Shown piece after piece: positions 55,660 to 64,000 of a stretch of 64,000 nt of DNA (within the stretch, counting starts at the first letter, position 1; every line of letters begins with the position of its first letter). The position numbers were made by a program, and so were the translations under genes. This DNA comes from Cervus elaphus (taxonomy: Eukaryota > Chordata > Mammalia > Artiodactyla > Cervidae), in the NCBI RefSeq assembly GCF_910594005.1, contig NC_057835.1:48880001-48944000 (forward strand). The letters run 5' to 3'. Below the pieces are notes generated by a model. The model made no database searches, was not told the origin of the DNA, and saw only the letters and a program-made list of their open reading frames with translations.

Positions 55660-56100
55660 GGTCCAAGTGCTGATCTAGCAGCTGGGGTCACAGTGATGAA
55701 TAGGAGCAGCTGGCCAGAAAGACAAACGTGGGTGAATTCAGACAGCAGTAAGTCCTAGGACTGAGATGAAATAGGGAATTGGGGCAGTGAGTGCTGGGAA
55801 CACAGGCTGGTCTGCGAGGGCCCTTCTGAGGAGGAGCCACTATTTGTTTGAAGGCTGATATGTGTCTTGAGGTAGATCTGGGAGAAGAATGTTCCAGGCA
55901 GAGGACAGTGTAGCTGTAGATGGTGAGTGAGGGGACAGGACTCAGAGCTGTGGGCAGAAGCCAGTTTCAGGGAGCCCTGTCAGCCAGGGCAAGGGGCGCG
56001 ACTATTATTCTCAGGGCTATGAGGAGTTGGTGGAGGGTTTTCAGCCTGGGAGTGACATCATAAAGTTGTCTTTGGTTGCTCTATGGAAAATGGATTTTGG
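55660..56100 (+). repeat. Ancient dispersed repeat, family not named
   Basis: The opening motif ('ccaagtgctgatctagcagc', 'tcacagtgatgaataggagc') leads to 'gagaagaatgttccaggcag', 'ggagggttttcagcctggga' and 'gtgacatcataaagttgtct'. I recognise this as a widespread old mammalian element, the longest copy in the window, but cannot name it safely. Confidence 0.55.
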
Positions 56101-57823
56101 GGGGATGAGATTGAACTATTCTGATCTGAAACTAGTAAGAACCAGAGTATGCTTCTTGTTGCTCTGCTTATGTGGGAACTCAAAGGAGTAGAATTAAAGA
56201 GATAAAGGCAGGAGGGGGAGTGAGGAGACTCTAGTTCCCATGAAATTACAAAAACCAATATGGGGGCAGCTCCTGGGGCTTCTGTATCTTTGTTTCTGCA
56301 GTGCCCAGCATGCCACCTGGCATAGGAACTGCTTAGCCTTCATTTGTCCAACAAGTAAATACTAGGGCATGAAGGCATCTACAGGGCCATCTGGTCTACC
56401 TCTTCCCCATCAGCTGCTTAAACATTCTCCCTGCCCTACACCCTCTCCCCAAAATGAGGCCACCTAGGAGTTAACTAGCTGCTTAGCTGTTTCTCAAGGA
56501 GAACAGTGCTGAGCAGAGATGGCTAGAGAAGAGGCAGAGATGAGTCAGAGCTTCACAGGCTCTTCACTCTGGGGCACTGTTGTGCTTCTGACAAAGGAAA
56601 TGGCAGAATCTAGACTTAAGGGCTTTCTCAATCTCCAGTGGCCAAACCCCTCATGGGAGAGTGATCTCATCAATAGCAAAATATATGGCATCAGATTGTT
56701 CATCATCACACAGATTTTTGTGTCTTGTGGAGGCACATATACACCTGTACATTACATACCCAAATGGGAGAGATTAAACTTTCCATAGACAACTAGCTTC
56801 ATGCAGCTATCATATGACATCCATGTCCTATAGTTATTGTTATTATTTTTGACGATGCACCGTCTCTGCCTGTGCAGAGTTCTGAGGTCTCCTTTGCTCA
56901 TTAGGCCCAGAAGTGAGCTGGCTCTGACTGTCAGAGTCAGAAGGTGGAGCCTAGGAATGGCAACGGTGGCAAAGGAGACGGGAAATGAGGGTAGCTGAAA
57001 CCAGCATCATTTCATTAGCTGTTTGTAATTGGATTCTCAAGGTATTTTATAATCCCTTAAGTGCAGGGACCAGATGAAAGGCTTCGGCCCTGACCAGGAA
57101 TTCAGGGTATGTGAGATTGGCCACTGAACAGCTCCTATGTCGTGCCTACTCTGGTGACAAGAACAGCCTAGCAGGAATTCCAGCCATTGTCCTAATCCAG
57201 GCGCTGGCTGACCAAGGTTGGCTGTGCAGGAAAGAATGTCTTGGCTCAAGAAGGGAAGTGGTCAGAACAGTGGGGGTGAGCCCAGTTTTTTGGGAGGGAT
57301 GAGGAGCCGTCATCTTTGCACCGATGCAGTGTTTATCATAATAGGAGGAAGTTCTCCAGTTTTTTTCTTTAGTTCAGATTTGGAGAAAAGCCAGAAGATG
57401 GTTCAGTTTGAATAGTGCTGTGCATACATGTAGCTTGATTTGCAAATAATGTGATTTATCAGAGGTGCTGAAACACACATCCCCCAACTCCCTTCTCCCA
57501 TCAGTGTGCAGAGAGAAGACAAAATTTTCAACAAACTGCCAGGCCTTTGGAAACAGAGGCAGAGAAGGGATGGAAAATGTACAAAAGGAAGACACTATAT
57601 GTAAACCACACTTCCTTCCCATCTCTAAGTCAGTTGGGCTCAGGCTCAACACAGGGAGTGAGGATCATCCTAGAAAGACCTGGCAAAGTCAAGAGTGGGC
57701 TATCTTGTGATAGTAGGTGGACAGAGATAGTTATAACGAAGGGCTTTCATCTCTTCCTTGTGTCTCCATTGCTTCCAAGCTCTTCTGCAAACCAGTGGAC
57801 ACAGAACTTTTCATCCATTTCAA
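56101..57823. other. Single-copy DNA
   Basis: No interspersed repeat recognised over 1.7 kb. The 92-codon minus frame (57374-57652) and plus frames there have no domain I recognise. Confidence 0.4.
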
Positions 57824-57830
57824 ACCTATG

Positions 57831-58191
57831 CTTTTTTCTGTGTTTCTTTGTTAATATTTATTTATTTGGCTGCGCCCAGTCTCAGTTGCAGCATGCAGGA
57901 TCTTTGATCTTCTTTGTGGCATGTGGAATCTTTAGTTGAGGCATGTGGGGCCCCTGTTATTGTTCAGTCACTAAGTCATGTCCAGCTCTTTGAGACCCTG
58001 TGGACTGCAGCACGCCAGTCCTCCCTGTCTCTTACTATCTCCTGAAGTTTGCCCAAGTTCATGTCCATTGAATTGGTGATGCCATCCAACCATCTCATCC
58101 TCTAGTTCCCTGACCAGGGATCAAACCTGGGCCCCCTGCATTGGGAGCACTTGGAGTCTTAGCCACCGGACCTCCAGAAGAAGTCCCCCAT
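57831..58191 (-). mobile_element. CHR-family SINE containing a BovB insertion
   Basis: The CHR body ('ttggctgcgcccagtctcag', 'cttctttgtggcatgtggaa') breaks at about 57956. It resumes at 58103 with 'tagttccctgaccagggatc' and ends 'cagaagaagtccc'. Acctatg flanks the whole at 57824-57830 and 58192-58198. Confidence 0.9.
57957..58102 (-). mobile_element. BovB LINE 3' fragment nested in CHR
   Basis: 'ttgttcagtcactaagtcat', 'gactgcagcacgccagtcct' and 'gccatccaaccatctcatcc' are about 145 bases of inverted BovB 3' end, with CHR sequence on both sides. Confidence 0.9.
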
Positions 58192-58198
58192 ACCTATG

Positions 58199-58972
58199 AT
58201 TGGAGTGGTTCCTATAGGCCAGGCCCTGGGAGTTGGTTCAAGAGGAAATTAGACCATGATCCTTTGGTCCTGCCTCCTGAAGCCCAGTGGAAGAAAAAAA
58301 AGAAAACAGGGAACTTAATCCGGAGGGAGCAGTAGACAGGTCAGCCTGGGTGCTCTGTGAGCAGCACAAGAGTCTCTGGGCAGGACTTGGGGATCAGGTT
58401 TTCTTCAGGGCGGAGGGGAAGAAGGATGTGTGGAAGAAGGAGTGCTCCGTCCACAGGCTGCTCTCCAAGAAGAGGAGTCGCCATGGAGGCTTGACAGCCC
58501 ATGCTGCTGGCCCCGGTACTGGCTTCTCAGCTTCAGTCCACACTTCTGGCCCTGCTCACTTGGCTTATCTTCATGGCACAGAGCCTGGTGAAAGGTTAAT
58601 GGTAAGATAATGACCTCAGGCTTCTCAGTTGTCCTCGAGTTGGTCCCAGACATTTAGCTTCTGCAGCCAAATCCTGGGTATGCCTCTTCTGGACCTATTT
58701 ATCCGTCTGAGGTCACAGTCGCTGCTGGCTCCTTAATTATCACTCCCTTCTTTTTCCACCCTGTACCCAGAGAACCCTTTATTTAGCATTTTCAGAAATG
58801 CTTTATTTCCAATAAAAGAAAGAATTTAGACTAACGCGGCCTGGAATTGCATTTATCTCAGAGCAGTTTGGAATTTGGTATTGCTGAGCACAAAAGCAGG
58901 CGCTCCAAAAGTTCACCTCTTTCAGATAATAGGTTAACCTCCTGAGGTTGTTAACGTCCCCAGCACAGAGTA
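58199..58972. other. Single-copy DNA
   Basis: No interspersed repeat recognised. Frames at 58287-58653 on both strands reflect local GC richness; no domain is recognised. Confidence 0.4.
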
Positions 58973-59162
58973 GGCTTCCTTGGTGGCTCAGATGGTAAAG
59001 AATCTGCTTGCAATGCCTAAGAACCCAGGATCAATCTCTGGGCCAGAAAATCCCCTGGAGAACGGAATGGCTACCCACTCCAGTATTCTTGCCTGGAGAA
59101 TTCCATGGACAGAGGAGTCTGGCGGGCTACAGTCCATTGGGTCCCAAAGAGTCAGACATGGG
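58973..59162 (+). mobile_element. Bov-tA SINE
   Basis: 'ggcttccttggtggctcaga' to 'cccaaagagtcagacatgg'. The terminal 'actgagcgactaac' is missing, so the 3' end is cut or diverged, and no clear duplication is visible. Confidence 0.9.
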
Positions 59163-59264
59163 CACGGTATATTAAAAATCTTTCACTTTTCCCTTTGCTG
59201 ACACCATATTACTGCTTCCTTCTAGGCAGCTCTGAGACCACAGGGTCCGCCTTGTACAAGCCCC

Positions 59265-59440
59265 ACAAAACCTTGGCTCCTCAACTTCATCGTCTATAAA
59301 ATGGGGCCACTTCACATGGGGTTTAGAGAGAAAGGGCAGGAATGAATGCGGATTGTTGCCCCACCCACAGGAAGCATTTAATCAGTGGCGGGATGATTGT
59401 TATAATTGTTACCATTAATGACTGTCATTTGCTTTTACAT
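59265..59440 (-). repeat. MIR SINE
   Basis: 'tcatcgtctataaaatgggg', 'ggaagcatttaatcagtggc' and 'attgttaccattaatgactg' are inverted MIR blocks. Confidence 0.7.
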
Positions 59441-60609
59441 TTTAGCCATTGAGCTGCTATGTAATGAGTGGGAACCAAAGTGGTCTCCTGCACGGTGTAC
59501 CTAGTACATGGTAAATTCATCAGTGTGTGCAGGTGAAGACTACCATCTGGTCCAAGTTTACAATTCTGAGTTTTCAGTGGGTATGAAGGGTAGAGATGGA
59601 GTGAGTTTAGACTTGATATGGGATTATGATCCAGTGTGTTCAGACACAATATTTTTATTCCAAGGGTCCATCCGGCCCTTTCTTCTTCCCTGTGAAAAGC
59701 AGATATAACTGTATCCATTTCCTGGGTGGCTCTGAGGCTTAAATGAGATAAAGTATGTGAGAGTTGGTGCCTCCTACCCCAGCCAGAGCCCACACACTAT
59801 TCTTCCCTCCTTTCTCAATATTGAAATGAATTTAAATGAACATAAAAAGAAGATGGTCTTCTGTGGAAAGCCAGGAAGTGTGAAAGGGATTGGCAGCGTC
59901 ATTCAGAGGAGCATCATTAAGAAATCAATTCATAATCCTTGGCCTGACCAGGTGCCCCAGAGGTTCAAGCCCAGCAGGGTGACCTGTTCTAGAATCTCAC
60001 CGTTTCTGAATAGAGAGAACCTTCCTGTTGGGAGCCACTGAGCGTCCCTGAGTCTGCAGCCACTCTGGTTACCAGCACCTCACGCTAGGATAATCCATGT
60101 GCATTTCCCTGACTCGGGAATGTGGAGTAGCTCATTCACGGGTACAGAAACTGTGCATACAGGTGGTGTGAAGAGATGGAGGCTCCATGAGTCCCTTGAA
60201 TTCACAAGGACCACAGGGGGCCTATAATTTTCCCTGTGTTACTTATAAGACAACATGAGAGATAAAACTGTGGCCAGTGGACCCATTTTCCAGCTAAAAG
60301 GTTGGTTCCCACTCATGGGTTTCTCAGTTCAAATCTGTGCCTTGGACCAATTTCATATTATTACATGCTATGGATTTGGGGATTTTCTCAAAAATAATAG
60401 AAATTTGTAAGTGTTAAATCTGTAGTAGTCCACAAAAGGGCCATAGTTATTAAATGACAGCACCATCTCAGAGTGAGCTCCGGATGTGACGGGGCAGAAT
60501 TTCGAGTAGGGGAGAAAGCGTCCTTTGAAATGAGGCTGTCTGTTGCCAGTGCTTGAAACTAGGTGAACCATTGAGGACGTCACTGTGTCAGAAGCTGCAT
60601 TTGTGTGAA
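59441..60609. other. Mostly single-copy DNA
   Basis: 59700-59775 ('ggcttaaatgagataaagta') is another short inverted MIR trace. 59850-59960 is complex and possibly conserved. Nothing else is recognised. Confidence 0.4.
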
Positions 60610-60611
60610 CT

Positions 60612-60750
60612 GCCCCAGGAGGCAGCGTCATATAGTGGAGAGCAAAGGCCCTTTAGAATCAAAAAGCCTGGAGCTGGAGCCTCATGGCTCCTTCGATATG
60701 ACCTGCATTGGCAAGGTCATGGGGCTCTCTGAACTCCGTGCTGGCCTGTC
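60612..60750 (-). repeat. MIR SINE
   Basis: 'cagcgtcatatagtggagag', 'ctttagaatcaaaaagcctg' and 'gagctggagcctcatggctc' are the inverted MIR 3' part and core. Confidence 0.75.
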
Positions 60751-60949
60751 GAGTTGGCTTATGTCAAGTCCTACCTAAGAGTTCCTTCCATCATAGGTCG
60801 TTGAGCCATTCAGTGGCTCATGCCCACCCACACAGGGTCATGTCTGAGATCGGCAGTTATCGCATGTGGTCTTTCCAGGGAGACCCTGCCCGTACCAGCA
60901 ACCTCACTGTCCCCTCCCCACACCCGACCCCAGACTACGGGCAGTTTAT

Positions 60950-61660
60950 CTCACTTTGGTGTCTCTGTTCTTCCTCTGCTAGCTCCACCACCAGAAATGC
61001 CCATGGCCTCCTCTCAGCTCTTTGCCAGACCAATTCTTTTTTTTTTTTTAATTTACTTTTATTTATTTATTTTTGGCTGTGCTGGGTCTTCATTGCTTTG
61101 CTCTGGCTTTTCCCTAGTTCCAGCAAGCGAGGGCTACTCTTTAGCGGTGTGGGGGCTTCTCATTGCAGTGGCTTCTCTTGTTGTGAAACACAGGCTCTAG
61201 GGCGTGTGAGCTTCGATAGTTGTGGTGCATGGGCTCAGTAGCTGGGCTCCCGGGCTCTAGAGCACAGGCTCAGTAGTTTTGGCACCCGGGCTGAGATGCT
61301 CTGTGAAATGTGGGATCTTCCCAGATCAGGGATTGAACCCATGTCTCCTGCATTGGCAGGCAGATTTTTTACCACTGAACCACAAGGAAAGCCCCAGACT
61401 GGGTCTTGCTCTTCCTTTAAGACTTAGCTCAGAGTCTCCCTTCCTCCAGGAGACATGCCTTCTTCTCACTCTTCCCACCAGAGCCAAGTGATGACTTGTC
61501 ATTGGTCTTCTCTGCATCCTTGCCTCCATCCTCCCATATCCCCCAGTAAATGACAATCATTTGGTAACACATCTACCTCCTCCCTGGAGAAGTACTGTTT
61601 CTTGAACAGTACTTGACACAAGGTAGGCATTCAGCTCATGTTTGCTGAATGAATGAGAGA
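60950..61660 (+). repeat. L2 LINE 3' region split by a CHR SINE
   Basis: The left part (to about 61030, 'ccaccagaaatgcccatggc') and right part ('tttaagacttagctcagagt', 'aggtaggcattcagctcatg', terminal 'gctgaatgaatgagag') join into one L2 3' end when the SINE at 61031-61393 is removed. Confidence 0.75.
61031..61393 (-). mobile_element. CHR-family SINE, long form
   Basis: It begins with the inverted tail (T run at about 61037-61050, then 'atttacttttatttatttat'). It continues with 'ggctgtgctgggtcttcatt', 'cattgcagtggcttctcttg' and 'ggctcccgggctctagagca', and ends at 'ccacaaggaaagcc'. The most complete CHR copy here. Flanking ccagac at 61025-61030 and 61394-61399. Confidence 0.93.
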
Positions 61661-61850
61661 AAGTAAAGAGGAGATGCTGGGGAAGCTTATTTCCCTTATC
61701 CCATAGCACTTTATCTACAACAGTCATAGGTTGTTTTTGTGTTCTTTCTTTTTTTTTTTCTTTAGAAATGTGACTCCAACCTAGGGGTAAACAAAGAAGT
61801 TTAAGTACTTATGAGGATGGGGGCTGAGAGAAAACAAATCAGTTGTAAAA

Positions 61851-62011
61851 GTTTATTTACTTTTATTTCTTTAATATTATTTTTAATTCTTAAGCCCAGT
61901 GTGAACTCTTAACTGTGGCATGTGGAATCTAGTTCCCTGACCAGGGATCAAACCCAGGACCCCTCCACTGGGAGCACAGAGCCTCAGATACTGAAACTAC
62001 CAGGAAAGTCC
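61851..62011 (-). mobile_element. CHR-family SINE, short form
   Basis: 'taactgtggcatgtggaatc', 'tagttccctgaccagggatc' and 'taccaggaaagtccc', preceded by an inverted A/T-rich tail. The central block is missing. Confidence 0.88.
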
Positions 62012-62429
62012 CTCACCTATTTTGTAAGTAAATACTTGAGACAAACTGTAGCACCGTTGGGGGAGACTAAAGCTGTGTGACTACAGAGATGCGGGCTTGC
62101 CTCACTTCTTCCCTGTCCTCTTTGATTAGCAGAAAATAGGCTTGCATGGCAGATTCCTACCAAGGAATTGTGGGAAGCCCAGGAGAACCCATGGTCATAC
62201 TGTGCCAGCTGCATTCTTGGCTATGGAGCTTTTGATAATAAGGCAAAATCCTTCCAATTAGAAGCTGCTGTTGTGAGTCATAGCTTCTGTTTTTGTTTTA
62301 TTTCCAAGGGTCTGCTCCACACTTCTCCCTGGCACTATCTTTGGAAATCCAATCTTTTTCATTTGTTTGTTACTTTTTCGAAATGTTTTTATTCCTCTTG
62401 AATTGCTGTAGTTTTGACAAAAATTTACA
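62012..62429. other. Single-copy DNA
   Basis: No feature recognised. Confidence 0.4.
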
Positions 62430-62600
62430 ATTGTGTAGTGCGTTGCAGTTTCTACTGTATGCACTTGATCTCATTTAATCCTCATATCTCTGAGGCTCAG
62501 AGGAGCTAAACAGTTTGCGCAGGGACGCATGGAAAGTGGTAGGTCTAGAACCCAAGTTCTTCAGCCCAGGCCTTCTGACTTCATGTTGGCTATACTTTGC
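62430..62600 (+). repeat. MIR SINE
   Basis: 'gatctcatttaatcctcata', 'gaggctcagaggagctaaac' and 'tctagaacccaagttcttca' are in order. The segment normally between the first two blocks is deleted. Confidence 0.8.
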
Positions 62601-62639
62601 ATTCTATTCGGTTGCCTCCCTTCCATCATCATAATCACA

Positions 62640-62880
62640 ACTACCATTTATGGATTGTTTATAAAGTGCAATAGGCTTTCGTTAAAATGTATCATTTAAT
62701 CCTCCCAGTAAAAATATTATCCCCATTTTGCCAACCAGGAAACTAAGATCTAGACAAATTAAATAACTTTTCCCAAGATCACTCAGCTTGTGAATAGCCA
62801 GGATAAAAGTGGAACCCAGGTTTGACTGGGTCTAAAGCTGCTTAACCACTAAGCTCTTAATTACTAAGCTCTTCACTACC
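62640..62880 (+). repeat. MIR SINE
   Basis: Near full length: 'tgtatcatttaatcctccca', 'ttatccccattttgccaacc', 'acttttcccaagatcactca' and 'gctgcttaaccactaagctc'. It is less decayed than the copy just before it. Confidence 0.88.
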
Positions 62881-62885
62881 ATGTC

Positions 62886-63073
62886 AGTAGTTCTCAAAAT
62901 TTAGGGTGCATCTTAATTACCTGGAGGGCTTATTGAAACATGGAATTCTGGGCCCTTCCCACAGAGTTTCTGATTAAGCAGGCCTGGGTGGGGCTGAGAA
63001 TTTACATTTCTACCAATTTCCCAGATGATGCTTATAGTTGGAAGAGTGTACTGTGAGGACCCCAGCACTAATG
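62886..63073 (+). mobile_element. hAT-Charlie DNA transposon, MER5A type
   Basis: 'agtagttctcaaaatttagg', 'cttaattacctggagggctt', 'cacagagtttctgattaagc' and 'tttacatttctaccaatttc' cover nearly the whole 189-base element. Non-autonomous, with no coding capacity. Confidence 0.85.
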
Positions 63074-63480
63074 CCACATTGCCCTCCACCCATTTCCTGG
63101 TTGCACTGAATTGCTGCCAGCCAAAAAAGAAAAAAAAGAATGTGTTTCATATGGAAGGGAAGGACTTCAATTATGCTTTATTATATGACCCATTTTAAAT
63201 GGGGTGTATCCCATATATTATTCAATACACCTTTAAGGAGAAAATTATTACAGCTGTAGAATGGTTTTGGTTTCTAGGTTAAATACGGGGTCATGTCATT
63301 TTTACTGCATTTTTCATTGCGGTAGTTTTTAGAGACTGTTCTAGCATCTGTATCATCACCTATACAAGCAGGGACTTAATGGCCATCTGAAAAGGGTAAC
63401 AAACCATTATTGATTAAATCTGTATCTGAGATTAGTTGCCTCCCTCATCTACTTACCTTCTTGCTTAGGATCTCATATGT
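63074..63480. other. Single-copy DNA
   Basis: No feature recognised. A short A-rich patch lies near 63124-63138. Confidence 0.4.
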
Positions 63481-64000
63481 TCATTATTTCTTGTTTTTAA
63501 GAAGTTTGTGACTTCAATATGATTTATACTTCTAAGCTTGTCATAGGTAAGAATTGGTCACTGAAACGATTATCCCCGTCACTTGACCTGTCGTCTCCCC
63601 ATCTTTCCCCCCATCCCTATCCACTGATAACCACTAATCTGTTCTCCATCCCTGTAATTCTGTTAGTTAATGAATGCTATATAAATGGGATAATTCAGTG
63701 TGTGTCCTTTCAAGATTGGATTTTTCACTGAGAATAATTTCCTGAAGGTTGCTTGTATGTATCTGTAGTTCATTTCCTTTTTTTTTTTTGCTAGTAAATA
63801 TTCTAAGTTATACATGTACCACAATTGGTTGAATGATTCACCCATGGAAGGATATTTGGATAGTTTATGGTTTGGGGCTATTAAGGATAAAACTGTGAAC
63901 GTTTGTGGACAAGTTTCTGCGTGAAAATAAATTTTCATTTCTCTGGGATAAATGCCCAAGTGTGCAATTGCTGGGCCATACACTAAGCTCATTTTTAGTT
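63481..64000 (-). mobile_element. Old L1 LINE 3' fragment, cut by the window edge
   Basis: Inverted L1 3' UTR and ORF2 end: 'ctgataaccactaatctgtt', 'gggataaatgcccaagtgtg' and 'caattgctgggccatacact'. It is much more diverged than the L1 at 35815 and continues beyond base 64000. The T run at 63780-63790 is internal. Confidence 0.8.

Noticed and set aside
60708..61241. 177-codon plus-strand open frame
   Set aside because: Its second half is a translated CHR SINE including the poly-T tail (phenylalanine run). The first half is MIR/L2 sequence and has no known domain.

Overview
This window is nuclear DNA of a ruminant, most likely a bovid. The clearest sign is the SINE content. I count about 27 copies of the tRNA-Glu-headed Bov-tA/Bov-A2 family, eight of the artiodactyl CHR family, and six 3'-truncated BovB (RTE) LINE pieces. 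Older mammalian repeats lie beneath these: L2, MIR, L1, a MaLR LTR and hAT-Charlie transposons of MER20 and MER5 type. I cannot tell cattle, sheep, goat, yak or buffalo apart from sequence alone.

I recognise no functional protein-coding exon, tRNA, rRNA or other RNA gene. The long open frames are translations of SINEs or the broken BovB reverse transcriptase at 32652-33577. The window therefore reads as intergenic or deep intronic DNA.

Layout: 1-5 kb holds a dimeric Bov-tA, a CHR SINE, two Bov-tA copies and an A-tract insertion with target-site duplications. 5-15 kb has scattered SINEs, then a SINE-poor stretch at 11.4-15.3 kb. At 15.8-16.9 kb an L2 is interrupted by a MaLR LTR that is itself interrupted by a CHR SINE. 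18-29 kb holds MER20, several Bov-tA copies, a CHR SINE inside a MIR, a near-palindromic 36-bp tandem duplication beside a G-quadruplex motif, and a second triple-nested locus at 27.4-28.1 kb. 32-39 kb is the densest young-repeat region (BovB, L1, inverted Bov-tA pairs). 42-46 kb is SINE-poor. 46-53 kb is SINE-rich. 53-57.8 kb is the longest tract without ruminant SINEs and looks most like a cluster of conserved regulatory DNA. The last 6 kb is mostly ancient repeats, ending in an L1 that runs off the window.

No gene system operates here. The strongest observations are the datable nested insertions with intact target-site duplications, a dimeric Bov-tA class whose four copies share one junction, a tail-only retroposition scar, and several G-quadruplex or palindrome motifs. 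The 53.8-55.1 kb block is a candidate enhancer. I found no convincing novel biological system. Repeat family names are from memory of the consensus sequences, and edges are good to about 10 bases unless flanking duplications fix them.
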